Source: Clostridia bacterium
GTDB taxonomy: Bacteria; Bacillota; Clostridia; Oscillospirales; Acutalibacteraceae
Length of the DNA: 64,000 nt
Assembly (NCBI GenBank): GCA_017480115.1
Contig: JAFVBH010000077.1
Span: 1 to 64,000 of the forward strand
Direction of reading: 5' to 3'
In this document: positions 42,896-51,973 of the stretch, in pieces
How the letters are laid out: each line of letters begins with the position of its first letter
Numbering within the stretch: position 1 is the first letter of the stretch
Notes under the pieces: generated by a model
The model's input: only the letters and a program-made list of their open reading frames with translations
What the model was told of the DNA's origin: nothing
Databases searched by the model: none
Position numbers and translations under genes: made by a program

Positions 42896-44580
42896 TACAT
42901 TTTCTCCGGCGCGTCGATCTTCATAAGACCCAGCACATTCTTCATAATATCCCTCACTGTCTTGCACAGGTACAGCCGGGCATTGCGCAGCTCCGCATCG
43001 TCAATATCGCAGCGGCAGGCGTTATAGAACCGGTGGAACAGGGAAGCCAGCTCCAGGGCGTATCTGGTGATGCCGGAAGGATCCATCGCCTTTGCGGAAT
43101 TGATAATTTCATCGGGCAGCGTGCCGATAAAGCGGATCAGTTCCCGTTCCTCGGCGGTCTCCAGCCGCTCCAGCCCCTCCGCCGTCAGCGCGTCCGCACC
43201 GCCGGGGCAGAGTTTCGCAAGAATGCTGCAAATACGCGCGTGGGCGTACTGGCAGTAGTAGACGGGATTCTGCGAGGTTTGCTCCACGGCAAGGTCAAGG
43301 TTGAAATCACAATGGGTGTTGGGTTCGCGCAGATTGAAGAAGAATCTGGCGGCGTCGGTTGGCACCTCGTCCAGCAGCGTCACCAGCGTGATCGCCTTGC
43401 CGGAACGCTTGGAGGCTTTGATGACCTCGCCGTCCTTGTTGATCAGGCGTACCATCTGCATCAGCACGACCTGCAGGCGTTGGGGATCGATGCCGATTGC
43501 CTGCAGAGCCGCGCGCAGACGGGGAACATAGCCGTGATGATCCGCGCCCAGCACATTGATCGCGGTGTCAAACCCACGGATCGCCAGTTTGTTATAATGA
43601 TACGCAATATCGGGGACAATATAGGTGGGAATGCCGTTGGCGCGTACAAGGACGAAATCCTTGTCGCAGCCGAACTGTTCCGCCTTGAACCAAAGCGCGC
43701 CGTCCTTTTCATAGGTATAGCCGCTGTCCTTTAACCGCCGGATAATGGCGGTGACGGAGCCGTCGTTATGCAGGGTGCTTTCCCTAAACCAAGTGTCGTA
43801 CTTGATGCGGTAGGAAAGCAAATCCCGCTCCAGCCCTGCGATATTCTGCGGCAGGGCAAAGGCAACCAGCGCCTTTTTGCGCTCCGCTTCGTCGCAGGAC
43901 ATATATTTATCACCGTTGATCGCGGCAAATGCTTTTACATGGTCAATAATATCCTGCCCGTGGTAAGAATCCTCAGGCATTTCCACGCCGTCCTCAAACA
44001 ACTGCCTGTATCTGACGTCCAAGGACAGCCCGAATTTTTCGATCTGATTGCCCGCGTCGTTGACGTAAAACTCCCGCTCGGTATGATAACCCGCCCATGT
44101 CAGCGTTTCCGCAAGGCAATCGCCGATGGCGCCGCCCCGGGCGTTGCCCACATGCATGGGGCCGGTGGGGTTCGCGGATACAAATTCCACCACGACGCGT
44201 TTGCCGCCGCCGAAATCCGACTTGCCGTAATCCGCGCCCTGCGCATTGGCGGTAATTAGAATATCGCTGTAGTATTTGCTCCCCAGCGTAAAATTAATAA
44301 AGCCGGGTCCTGCGGTCTCACATTTTTCAAAGTACGTACCGCCGAGATTCATGCTTTTCAGCAGTGCGTCGGCGATCATGGCAGGCGCCTTACGGAACAC
44401 CCGGGCGTTGGCCATGGCGGCGTTGGTGGAAAAATCCCCGTGACTTCTGTCTGCGGGTACTTCCACAATAAAAGGCATCGGTTCGCCCGCAGGGAGCAGT
44501 TCCGCTTCCTGCGCTGCCGCAAACGCGTTGGTGATTAAACTTTTGATCTGTGATTTTGCCTTGTCTGACGGATTTATCAT
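42895..44580 (-). CDS. argS: Arginyl-tRNA synthetase
   Basis: The protein has 561 residues. It has the N-terminal Add1 domain (residues 1-100), the class I HIGH equivalent HVGN in NPTGPMHVGNARGGAIGD, KASKRSGKAI as the KMSKS-like loop, and the DALR anticodon domain with RYALELASLFHRFYN. The start follows AAGGAAGG. The DUF1934 gene lies upstream and prmA downstream. Confidence 0.95.
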   Translation of the reverse strand: MINPSDKAKSQIKSLITNAFAAAQEAELLPAGEPMPFIVEVPADRSHGDFSTNAAMANARVFRKAPAMIADALLKSMNLGGTYFEKCETAGPGFINFTLGSKYYSDILITANAQGADYGKSDFGGGKRVVVEFVSANPTGPMHVGNARGGAIGDCLAETLTWAGYHTEREFYVNDAGNQIEKFGLSLDVRYRQLFEDGVEMPEDSYHGQDIIDHVKAFAAINGDKYMSCDEAERKKALVAFALPQNIAGLERDLLSYRIKYDTWFRESTLHNDGSVTAIIRRLKDSGYTYEKDGALWFKAEQFGCDKDFVLVRANGIPTYIVPDIAYHYNKLAIRGFDTAINVLGADHHGYVPRLRAALQAIGIDPQRLQVVLMQMVRLINKDGEVIKASKRSGKAITLVTLLDEVPTDAARFFFNLREPNTHCDFNLDLAVEQTSQNPVYYCQYAHARICSILAKLCPGGADALTAEGLERLETAEERELIRFIGTLPDEIINSAKAMDPSGITRYALELASLFHRFYNACRCDIDDAELRNARLYLCKTVRDIMKNVLGLMKIDAPEKM

Positions 44581-44666
44581 TGTTATCCTTCCTTTAATAG
44601 TTCAGTGGTGTCGATATGCCCGCAACGGTCTTATGCCGTTCGATGGGAAATATCTGCGCGCCGTAA

Positions 44667-45128
44667 TTAATCGGCGACTGTTTTACGTTTCTTTGTTTTT
44701 ATCGTCATGGCGTTTTTGCTGATCAGCTCACCGCCGTTGTCGATGGTATATTCCAGCCGGATTGCAGCGGCAAGCGCGTCTCTTTCCGCGATCGCCGTTT
44801 TCGTATAGATGCCGAAGCTCAACTCGCCGTAAGGGGTGATGTAGGCGCTGGTATAGCGCTTGTCCGGCTCAAAGAGCATTCTTGTCATATACGGACCGAA
44901 GCGCTCAAACAGGATTACACCGTCGTTCCCTGCCGTAATTTTGGACCGACAGGTCATTTTCGCGCTGTCCTCGCCCAAAATCTCGTCATATTCCAAGCGG
45001 AAAGCCCCGTCGTCAAGCAGCGTCAGCAAGCCGGTGGTGATGACCTCCGACGTGTCGTCGCCGACATCGGAGGTTTGCTGGGATACGATTTTTACAAGGA
45101 CGTTGTGTTTATCATCTGACCGCGTCAT
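44667..45128 (-). CDS. DUF1934 family protein (YwiB-like beta-barrel)
   Basis: The protein has 153 residues of mostly beta structure with the family pattern LVKIVSQQ, DDGAFRLEYDE, GNDGVILFERFGPYMTRMLFEPDKRYTSAYITPYGELSFGIYT. The family forms a small calycin-like barrel of unknown role and is usually encoded just upstream of argS in Firmicutes, as here. It overlaps ddl by 4 bases. It has no signal peptide. Confidence 0.85.
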   Translation of the reverse strand: MTRSDDKHNVLVKIVSQQTSDVGDDTSEVITTGLLTLLDDGAFRLEYDEILGEDSAKMTCRSKITAGNDGVILFERFGPYMTRMLFEPDKRYTSAYITPYGELSFGIYTKTAIAERDALAAAIRLEYTIDNGGELISKNAMTIKTKKRKTVAD

Positions 45129-46180
45129 CTTCGTTTCTTCCTTTCAACGGCAAGCTGCAGCAGACGGTCGATCAGCGCCGGATACGGGGTCCCGGACGCC
45201 TCCATCAGTTTCGGGTACATGCTGATTCCGGTAAATCCGGGAATGGTGTTGATCTCGTTAAAATAAATCTCATTGTCTGCTGTGATAAAGAAATCCACGC
45301 GGGAAAATCCACGGCAGTCCATGCACGCATATACTTTTTTTGCCGTCTCCTGTACCGCCTGCGCAACGGTCGGTTCCAGCCGCGCAGGAATGAACAGCCG
45401 GCTGTCGCTGACGTATTTTGCGTCGTAATCGTAAAATTCCGCCGCAGGGGCGATCTCGCCGAGTATCGACGCGAAATTATCCCCGTTGCCCAGCACGGCG
45501 CATTCGATCTCTTTCCCGACGACAGTTTCTTCAAATACGATCTTATCGTCAACGGCAAACGCCTTGTCAATGGCGGCGAGCAGCTCCGCATGGTCATGGG
45601 CTTTGCTGATTCCCACCGAAGATCCCGCGTTTGCGGGCTTTACGAAGATCGGGTACCCCAGCTTTTCAGCCGCCTGATCCGCTACGGACGGGTCGTAGCC
45701 GGTTCTATCCGTTGCCAGCCATTTTGCCTGCTTGATATTGTGGAAATCCGCGATCAGATTTGTAAATGCTTTATCCATCGTCACCGCAGAGGACAGGTGC
45801 CCGCAGCCAACATAGGGGATCTCCGAAAGCTCCAGCAGCCCCTGCATCGTGCCGTCCTCGCCGTTTTTTCCATGCAGCACGGGGAAAATCACATCGACCT
45901 TGCGCGTTGTTGTGCCGTTTTCAGTGAAAACCAAAAGGCCGCCGTCGGCAGGATCGGGTGAGAGTACCGCTTTTTTTATATCCCCTTGCTGCCATGTGCC
46001 GTTTTCGATGTTTTTCGCATCGCCGCGATAGAGATACCAGCTGCCGTCTTTGGTAATACCCAGCGTCAGAATATTATATTTATCCGTCGGTATGTTTCGT
46101 ATAACGCTTGACGCGGAAACAAGAGAAACGTCATGCTCGGTGGATTTTCCTCCGAACATCACAAGTACGGTTTGTTTCAT
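45125..46180 (-). CDS. ddl: D-alanine--D-alanine ligase
   Basis: The protein has 351 residues and an ATP-grasp fold. It shows VMFGGKSTEHDVSLVSA, HGKNGEDGTMQGLLEL, VKPANAGSSVGISK, and the metal-binding YFNEINTIPGFT. It joins two D-Ala for peptidoglycan precursors. A clear Tyr/Phe ligand discriminator was not assigned by eye, so D-Ala-D-Lac activity is not excluded. The ATG at 46180 follows GGAGA by about 10 bases; a start 72 bases upstream lacks a site. Confidence 0.93.
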   Translation of the reverse strand: MKQTVLVMFGGKSTEHDVSLVSASSVIRNIPTDKYNILTLGITKDGSWYLYRGDAKNIENGTWQQGDIKKAVLSPDPADGGLLVFTENGTTTRKVDVIFPVLHGKNGEDGTMQGLLELSEIPYVGCGHLSSAVTMDKAFTNLIADFHNIKQAKWLATDRTGYDPSVADQAAEKLGYPIFVKPANAGSSVGISKAHDHAELLAAIDKAFAVDDKIVFEETVVGKEIECAVLGNGDNFASILGEIAPAAEFYDYDAKYVSDSRLFIPARLEPTVAQAVQETAKKVYACMDCRGFSRVDFFITADNEIYFNEINTIPGFTGISMYPKLMEASGTPYPALIDRLLQLAVERKKRR

Positions 46181-46252
46181 ATATATAAATCTCCTTAAGT
46201 TTGATTGATTACAATTATCTGTTATTTTACCATATCTTTTAACCGTTTGCAA

Positions 46253-46281
46253 TTGCTTTCTTTCACTATTTATGATAAAAT
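46253..46281 (+). promoter_or_regulatory. Sigma-A promoter of the U32 gene
   Basis: TTGCTT (46253-46258) and TAAAAT (46276-46281) are 17 bases apart in the divergent gap with ddl. Confidence 0.6.
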
Positions 46282-46318
46282 ACAGCTATCATATCTGTAT
46301 GTTCCGGAGGAATCAAAT

Positions 46319-47512
46319 ATGTCACCCACTGAGTTGCTCGCCCCCGCGGGCGATGAGGAATGTATTGCTGCGGCGCTGCGTTTCGGCGCGGACGCGGTTT
46401 ATATCGGCGGCGATTTGCTGCAGCTGCGCGCGACGAAGGCGGCATTTGACCGTCGGCGGCTTGCCGACGCCGTCTCGTATGTGCACGGGCAGGGAAAAAG
46501 GATCTATATCACGGTCAATTCTTTTGCGAAAAATCGGGAACTGCAGCCTCTTGCGGAGTATGCCCGGTTTCTTTATGACGCAGGTGCGGACGCGGCGATC
46601 GTGTCTGACATCGGCGCGGTATCCGTGATTAAAAAAAACGCGCCGGATTTGGCGGTGCATATCAGTACGCAGGCGAACTGCTGCAACTGGGCGGCTGCAA
46701 ACGTCTATTACAATATGGGCGCGGAGCGGGTCGTGCTGGCGCGGGAAATGACGCTGGAGGAAATCGCTGAGCTGCGGGCGCATACGCCCAAAGCGCTGGA
46801 CCTGGAGGCGTTTGTCCACGGTGCGATGTGCATGTCTTACTCCGGCAGATGTCTGATCAGCTCGTTTATGAACGGCAGAAGCGGCAATCGCGGCGAGTGT
46901 ACCCAGCCCTGCCGCTGGAGCTACTACCTTGTGGAGCAGAAACGTCCGGAGGAATATTTTGAGATTGAGGAGCATGACGGCGCGTCGGCGATCCTCAGTT
47001 CCCATGATTTGAATTGTATCGCGTTTATTGACCGGCTGCGCGACGCGGGCGTTACGTCGTTTAAAATCGAGGGCAGAATGAAAACCGCTTATTACGTGGC
47101 TTCTGTCGTCAACGCTTACCGCCGCCGGTTGGACGGCTGCGAAGACATAGACCTGCTGCAGCGGGAGCTGGAAAGCGTCAGCCACCGTCCCTTTGCCTCG
47201 GGCTTCTATTTCGGTGAGGTCACCGGAAATCATTTTAACGACGGGCTGTATCACAGTGATTGTTTATTTGTCGGTGTGGTACAGGACGCCGTACCGGGCG
47301 GATACCGGATTCAGCAACGCAATCAGTTCAAAACCGGCGATACGCTGGAAATTGTTGCTCCTGACCGTTTGGGGGATTCCTTTGTCGTACGGGAGATCGT
47401 TTCTTCCACGGGGGAAACGGTTGACAGCGCCAAGTTGGTAGGGGAGATCGTTACCGTAAAAACAGACGCCGCGCTGCAACGCGGAGATTTTTTGCGGCTG
47501 CGGAAATCCTAG
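46319..47512 (+). CDS. Peptidase U32 family protein (probable RNA hydroxylation factor)
   Basis: The protein has 397 residues. It begins ELLAPAGDEECIAAALRFGADAVYIGG and contains VLAREMTLEEIAEL, then LEAFVHGAMCMSYSGRCLISSFMNGRSGNRGECTQPCRW, whose cysteines are conserved in U32 proteins and bind a cluster or metal. A C-terminal barrel-like domain follows. Family members hydroxylate tRNA uridines (TrhP) or 23S rRNA cytidine (RlhA) with prephenate; proteolysis is doubtful. The ATG at 46319 follows GGAGG by 6 bases. Which RNA is the substrate is unknown. Confidence 0.87.
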   Translation: MSPTELLAPAGDEECIAAALRFGADAVYIGGDLLQLRATKAAFDRRRLADAVSYVHGQGKRIYITVNSFAKNRELQPLAEYARFLYDAGADAAIVSDIGAVSVIKKNAPDLAVHISTQANCCNWAAANVYYNMGAERVVLAREMTLEEIAELRAHTPKALDLEAFVHGAMCMSYSGRCLISSFMNGRSGNRGECTQPCRWSYYLVEQKRPEEYFEIEEHDGASAILSSHDLNCIAFIDRLRDAGVTSFKIEGRMKTAYYVASVVNAYRRRLDGCEDIDLLQRELESVSHRPFASGFYFGEVTGNHFNDGLYHSDCLFVGVVQDAVPGGYRIQQRNQFKTGDTLEIVAPDRLGDSFVVREIVSSTGETVDSAKLVGEIVTVKTDAALQRGDFLRLRKS

Positions 47513-47586
47513 CCCGGAGACGATCGAGCACAAGGCGTGTACGATTGCCGCAAGCGAAGGTAATTTATCATTTTAGGGGATAATTC

Positions 47587-47615
47587 TTGACTTTTAACGC
47601 AAAATGATGTTTAAT
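47587..47615 (+). promoter_or_regulatory. Promoter of pfkA
   Basis: TTGACT (47587-47592) and TTTAAT (47610-47615) lie 17 bases apart. TAATAT two bases on is an alternative -10. Confidence 0.55.
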
Positions 47616-47661
47616 ATATTGAATCCATTTATTGATTATTATTCCTTTCGGAGGTTATCCT

Positions 47662-48651
47662 ATGAAGACAATTGCAGTACTTACCAGCGGCGGCGACGCG
47701 CCCGGCATGAATGCCGCCGTTCGCGCGGTCGTCCGTTCCGGCTGTGAAAACAATATGCGTGTGCTTGGCATTCGCCGCGGCTATACGGGGCTGATTAACG
47801 GCGACATGTTCGAGATGAATATCCGCTCTGTTTCCGATATTATTCACAGAGGCGGTACGATGCTGTATTCCGCTCGCTGCCCCGAGTTTAAAACAGAGGA
47901 AGGTATCGATAAAGCGGTCGAGGTCTGTAAAGTGAACGACATCAGCGGCGTGGTTGTTATCGGCGGCGACGGTTCTTTCCGCGGTGCCAGAGATCTGTCG
48001 TTAAAGGGCATTCCCTGCGTCGGGCTGCCCGGTACCATCGATAATGATATTGCCTGCTGTGATTATACCATCGGTTATGATACGGCGCTCAGCACCATTA
48101 TGGATATGGTCGACCGTATTCGGGACACCACTGAGTCCCACGACAGATGTTCCGTTGTCGAGGTCATGGGCAGACGCGCCGGTTATCTTGCGCTGTCCGG
48201 CGGCATTGCCGTAGGCGCGACCTGTATTCTGATTCCCGAAAGAGAGTTTGATATTCAGGCGGATATTATTGATCGTATGCGCAGAACACAGGCGACGGGG
48301 AAAACGCACTTCATCATCGTGGTTGCAGAGGGCGTCGCCGACAAGCTGCGCGATCAGGGAATTGACGGCTCCATGGGGCTGGCGGCGTATATTCAGCATA
48401 ATACCGGCGTTGAAAGCCGCGCCACGATCCTCGGGCATGTACAGCGCGGCGGTTCTCCCACCGCGAAGGACAGAATCGTTGCCAGCCGTATGGGACACCG
48501 TGCGGTGGAACTGCTGAAAGACGGGATCGGAAATCGCGTTGTCGCGATGCAGAAGGACGAGATCCTTGATTTCGACATCTACGAGGCGCTGAGTATGACC
48601 AAGCATATCGACATGGAAGATTACAAAATTGCGATGGATATTTCCATCTGA
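47662..48651 (+). CDS. pfkA: ATP-dependent 6-phosphofructokinase
   Basis: The protein has 329 residues. It has TSGGDAPGMNAAVR at 8-21, GGDGS at 101-105, PGTIDND at 123-129 and VEVMGRRAGYLAL. Gly104 and Gly124 are the residues of ATP-using rather than pyrophosphate-using enzymes. It catalyses the committed step of glycolysis. The ATG at 47662 follows CGGAGG by 8 bases. Confidence 0.95.
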   Translation: MKTIAVLTSGGDAPGMNAAVRAVVRSGCENNMRVLGIRRGYTGLINGDMFEMNIRSVSDIIHRGGTMLYSARCPEFKTEEGIDKAVEVCKVNDISGVVVIGGDGSFRGARDLSLKGIPCVGLPGTIDNDIACCDYTIGYDTALSTIMDMVDRIRDTTESHDRCSVVEVMGRRAGYLALSGGIAVGATCILIPEREFDIQADIIDRMRRTQATGKTHFIIVVAEGVADKLRDQGIDGSMGLAAYIQHNTGVESRATILGHVQRGGSPTAKDRIVASRMGHRAVELLKDGIGNRVVAMQKDEILDFDIYEALSMTKHIDMEDYKIAMDISI

Positions 48652-48716
48652 TAATTGTCAATGACAGCGGTCGGCAGTTTGTTCGCCGCTGATAATTTCA
48701 AAAAGGAGTTTTTTAT

Positions 48717-49955
48717 ATGGATTTATCAAGCATCATTGCCACCAAAGGTCATTATGCGGATTATATCATCGATGAGATCACGCATATCTGTCAGAAGCTC
48801 GGCAAACGCGCGCCCGGCAGCGAGGGTGAAAAGGAAGCGTGCGAATACATGGCGGGCGTTCTGAAAAAAGACTGCGGCTGTGAAAAGGTCGAGGTGGAGA
48901 GCTTTTCGGAGAATCCCGGTTCGTTCTATGGCTGGATTTATATCTCCGTAACGCTGGTATTACTGGGCGTTGCCTGCATCTTTTTTGCTCCGGTCGTGAC
49001 CGTTGTGCTTGATGTGCTTGCCGCAGCGATCGCCCTTTTGCAGTTCGGTCTTTACAAGAAAGCGGTGGATTTCCTCTTTAAGAAAAAGACCGGTCATAAC
49101 GTGACCGCCATTAAGCATTGCTCCGGCGAGATCAAGCGAAGGATCGTTTTCAACGGTCACCCTGACGCAGCGTGGGAATGGCCCGTCAACTACGCGCTGG
49201 GCGGCGTTGGTTTTGAAGCCCACGCGATCATCGGCTTTGCGGGTATCTTCTATTATTTGGTGCTGGGCGTCATCGCGGTGGCGAAGTACGGTTCATTTTC
49301 CGGTATTCCCGCAGGAACGGCGCTGATTAAATGCGCGTTGTGGGGATTGCTGTTTGTTCCGTTTTGGATCGGTCTGTACTTTTTATGGAACCGCCGCAAG
49401 GTCGTTGACGGCGCGAATGACAACCTTACCGGCTGCTATATCGGTATCGCGATCCTGAAGGCGCTGAAAGACGCCAATATTGAGCTTGAAAATACCGAGA
49501 TCGGCGTTGTGCTGACCGGTTCCGAGGAGGCGGGGCTGCGCGGCTCTTTCGCGTGGTCAGAGGCGCATAAGGGCGAGTTCGACGATGTGCCCACATTTAT
49601 CTACTCCTACGATACCATTCACGATCCCAAGTACCTGATGGCGAATTACCGTGATCTGAACGGAACCGTAAAATCCGATAAGGATGTTACCGATCTGTTT
49701 ATGGAAGCGGCGCAGGCGCTGGATATTCACTGCATCAAGGGATGGGTGCCGCCCATGGGCGGCGCGACGGATAACGCCGCGTTCAATAAAGCCGGCTTCC
49801 GTTCCACCGGTATCACCGGTCTGAATCATAAGCTGGAGGATTATTATCACACCAGACGCGATACATACGATAACCTGAACAAAACCGGCATTGCCGACTG
49901 CTTTGCGGTCAGCGTAAAAGTGCTGGATATGTTCGATAAAGGCGCAAAACAGTAA
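48717..49955 (+). CDS. Membrane-embedded M28-family metallopeptidase-like protein
   Basis: The protein has 412 residues. Two membrane helices (about 66-110) follow an N-terminal cytoplasmic part. The peptidase metal motifs then appear split: NGHPDAAWEW (His ligand) near 145, a second pair of helices (about 165-225), then GANDNLTG, GSEEAGLRGS with the catalytic Glu, YDT, and the late YHTRRDTYDNL. All M28 ligands thus seem present, but the first is separated from the rest by a membrane hairpin. Substrate is unknown. The ATG follows AAGGAG. It may share the pfkA transcript. Confidence 0.75.
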   Translation: MDLSSIIATKGHYADYIIDEITHICQKLGKRAPGSEGEKEACEYMAGVLKKDCGCEKVEVESFSENPGSFYGWIYISVTLVLLGVACIFFAPVVTVVLDVLAAAIALLQFGLYKKAVDFLFKKKTGHNVTAIKHCSGEIKRRIVFNGHPDAAWEWPVNYALGGVGFEAHAIIGFAGIFYYLVLGVIAVAKYGSFSGIPAGTALIKCALWGLLFVPFWIGLYFLWNRRKVVDGANDNLTGCYIGIAILKALKDANIELENTEIGVVLTGSEEAGLRGSFAWSEAHKGEFDDVPTFIYSYDTIHDPKYLMANYRDLNGTVKSDKDVTDLFMEAAQALDIHCIKGWVPPMGGATDNAAFNKAGFRSTGITGLNHKLEDYYHTRRDTYDNLNKTGIADCFAVSVKVLDMFDKGAKQ

Positions 49956-49968
49956 ACATCTTTGAACC

Positions 49969-50010
49969 AAAAGCGGACGCCGCACAGAAGTGTGAAGCGT
50001 CCGCTTTTTT
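49969..50010 (+). terminator. Terminator after the M28 gene
   Basis: AAAAGCGGACGC pairs perfectly with GCGTCCGCTTTT, with an inner CACA/TGTG pairing. T's continue to 50010. Confidence 0.87.
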
Positions 50011-50085
50011 GCTATATTCGCCGCGTCGTGAATAATTTTGCTTATGATACCCGGCGGGGGAGGGCGATATGCCGAAGCCGTTTGC

Positions 50086-50667
50086 TTATGGTATCCATTT
50101 CAGCGGCCGGCTTTTTTCATTGTACCACCCCGGCAGAAGAAAATAGTAGGGAACTTGCTCTTCGGGATCAGTCTGCAACTGCGGTTTTTTAAAATTTTTG
50201 GTATAAACGATTGCATTATAACCTGTTCGCCATTTACCGTATCTTGTTTTATAATATCGAATATGAATTTCTTCACCGTAAACGATGATCGATGAAATCC
50301 CTCTGTACAGACACCGATTGATGCTGCGCATGCCGGCGCTGATTTCCTCGGGACGCTCAAAATGTACGCTTATGTTGTTATTGTCGTTGTCTGCGTTCGT
50401 ATACGTGACCGTACATAAAAACTCCGTCGGTTCTAAGCCGTAGTGATATTCAACATAGCCCTGCGATGGCTCTATATGATATTTTTGCGCGTCATTATAG
50501 AAAAATTCGGTAATCATATACAGCGATTTATGACAGCGGATAAAATCAATGTAATCAAATGACGGCGTAAAGAAAGATATGACGGCGGTAATCACTACAA
50601 GAAAAAGCGCCGTAAGCAGGACCCGTTTTTGTATATGATGTGAGGTTTTGTCTTTTGATCGGTTCAC
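50086..50667 (-). CDS. Hypothetical membrane-anchored protein, GTG start
   Basis: The protein has 193 residues. The GTG at 50667 follows GAGGAGG by about 8 bases. A basic, His-containing N-terminus precedes one membrane helix (about 15-33), and the remaining 160 residues are Tyr-rich and mostly beta with no cysteine motif. I do not recognise the family. It is likely extracytoplasmic. It starts 55 bases after the DUF1294 gene and may be co-transcribed with it. Confidence 0.6.
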   Translation of the reverse strand: MNRSKDKTSHHIQKRVLLTALFLVVITAVISFFTPSFDYIDFIRCHKSLYMITEFFYNDAQKYHIEPSQGYVEYHYGLEPTEFLCTVTYTNADNDNNNISVHFERPEEISAGMRSINRCLYRGISSIIVYGEEIHIRYYKTRYGKWRTGYNAIVYTKNFKKPQLQTDPEEQVPYYFLLPGWYNEKSRPLKWIP

Positions 50668-50722
50668 TTCAGCGCCTCCTCGGCAATGTCAATCGCATAC
50701 CGAAACAGATATGCTTGAATAC

Positions 50723-50998
50723 TCAGCGGAATTTGAAGATACAATATAACAGAACTATAATAATCTGCACTGTCAGGATTCCCGGTATTCCGTATTTGAA
50801 CGCCGGTTTTCTTGTTTTGTGCCGTACAAGCAGCATGGTGAGATAAACGGCGGGGGAGCCGCCAAGCAGCGCAAGGAGAAACAGCGTCTTTTCGGGCACG
50901 CGCCATTTGCCCTTGACGGCCTTGCGCTTGTCTGCCGCCGTCACCGCCGCGCCGGTCAGATTGATAAGAACCAAGTAGAAAATCCAAAATTTGCTCAT
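50723..50998 (-). CDS. DUF1294 small membrane protein
   Basis: The protein has 91 residues. An N-terminal helix is followed by the family core TAADKRKAVKGKWRVPEKTLFLLALLGGSPAVYLTMLLVRHKTRKPAFKYGIP and a last helix. Three membrane segments are likely. The role is unknown. The conserved DK.(K/A) and RHKTRK.xF motifs make the family call firm. Confidence 0.85.
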   Translation of the reverse strand: MSKFWIFYLVLINLTGAAVTAADKRKAVKGKWRVPEKTLFLLALLGGSPAVYLTMLLVRHKTRKPAFKYGIPGILTVQIIIVLLYCIFKFR

Positions 50999-51027
50999 AA
51001 AATTTCTTCCCGTTACTTATGGAATAA

Positions 51028-51055
51028 GCCGCCGGGACTGCTGTCCCGACGGCTC
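51028..51055. terminator. Hairpin between the 37-aa gene and the DUF1294 gene
   Basis: AGCCGCCGGGAC (51028-51039) pairs with GTCCCGACGGCT (51044-51055) with one mismatch-like G-T pair. It has no clear T-run on the minus strand, so it may be a processing or attenuation structure. Confidence 0.5.
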
Positions 51056-51076
51056 TCTTTGTCGTTACTTCATTGC

Positions 51077-51190
51077 TTACATGCCGCAGCCGCAACCGCA
51101 GTTGTTATTGCAACCGCAGTTATTGTTGAAGCCGCCGAGAATGATAATAAGAACGATGAGAACAAGCAGCTCGTTGTTGTTATTGAACAT
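51077..51190 (-). CDS. 37-aa Asn/Cys/Gly-rich membrane peptide
   Basis: A strong AAAGGAGGG lies 8 bases before the ATG. The peptide has a MFNNNNEL start, a single hydrophobic stretch (about residues 8-20) and a C-terminal half made almost only of Asn, Cys and Gly (FNNNCGCNNNCGCGCGM). This resembles the very small Cys/Gly-rich peptides (YjcZ-like or spore-coat-like) of Firmicutes. A spore or surface role is inferred from composition only. Confidence 0.7.
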   Translation of the reverse strand: MFNNNNELLVLIVLIIILGGFNNNCGCNNNCGCGCGM

Positions 51191-51247
51191 TGTGTTTCCC
51201 TCCTTTCGTTTACACGCCATACTATGACGGAAACGAAGGAGTGTTAC

Positions 51248-51955
51248 TCAACGAATAAACAGAATTGTCGCAGCAAGCATCAGCTGACCGACAAAATAAG
51301 TGCCGATGTTAAAGATTTTCAACGGGAAATTGCTTTTTAATTTTTTATTGAACATCAGAATGCCCAGTGAGCCGTCGGAAAGGACGAACAAGATCGCGCC
51401 TGTGCCCAGCAGGATCGCGCCGATGGGCGTTGTCGGAAACAAAAAGACCGACAGTCGCAGCGCACTGAAACACATGATCGTTAAAAATACCGCATAGATG
51501 TAAAGCAGGATCAGCGGCAGCTTCAGCGGCGTCTTGGTCAAAATCACGATGACCGTATAGATCGCCAGCATCGCAAGAACAAAAATCAGCGTTCCTACGG
51601 TGAGCAGCGACGAATGCATCTCCATGGTGATCACATTGCTGAATGCGATCAGGTACATGACGTGCGCTGAAAGAAAGCTCAGAACACCGATCACGGCGCA
51701 GGGCATCTTCGCCTTGCCCTGAATATGCAGGAACAGATCACCGAACCATGAGCATACGAGCCCCAGCACCATGAATAGGGCATAGAGGCTTCTGCCCGCT
51801 TGCAGCAGCGCGAAAATGCCGACACAGAGGAACATGGACGCGCAGACCATTTTCAACAGCAGCGACTTGACGGACGGGTGCCGCTGCTCCACAAGGAAAA
51901 AGGGCATGACCGCAAGACAGATGACGGAAAAGATACACATAAGTACAATATACAT
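51248..51955 (-). CDS. YhhN (TMEM86) family membrane protein, lysoplasmalogenase-like
   Basis: The protein has 235 residues with about eight hydrophobic segments. It shows SWFGDLFLHIQGK in the middle and GTGAILFVLSDGSLGILMFN near the end, the two acidic motif regions of YhhN proteins. Eukaryotic TMEM86B hydrolyses lysoplasmalogen. Clostridia contain plasmalogens, which makes a lipid role sensible but unproven. The ATG at 51955 follows GGAGG; it begins 19 bases after the GDPD-like gene and belongs to the same operon. Confidence 0.85.
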   Translation of the reverse strand: MYIVLMCIFSVICLAVMPFFLVEQRHPSVKSLLLKMVCASMFLCVGIFALLQAGRSLYALFMVLGLVCSWFGDLFLHIQGKAKMPCAVIGVLSFLSAHVMYLIAFSNVITMEMHSSLLTVGTLIFVLAMLAIYTVIVILTKTPLKLPLILLYIYAVFLTIMCFSALRLSVFLFPTTPIGAILLGTGAILFVLSDGSLGILMFNKKLKSNFPLKIFNIGTYFVGQLMLAATILFIR

Positions 51956-51973
51956 AGACAACCTCCGAAGGGA

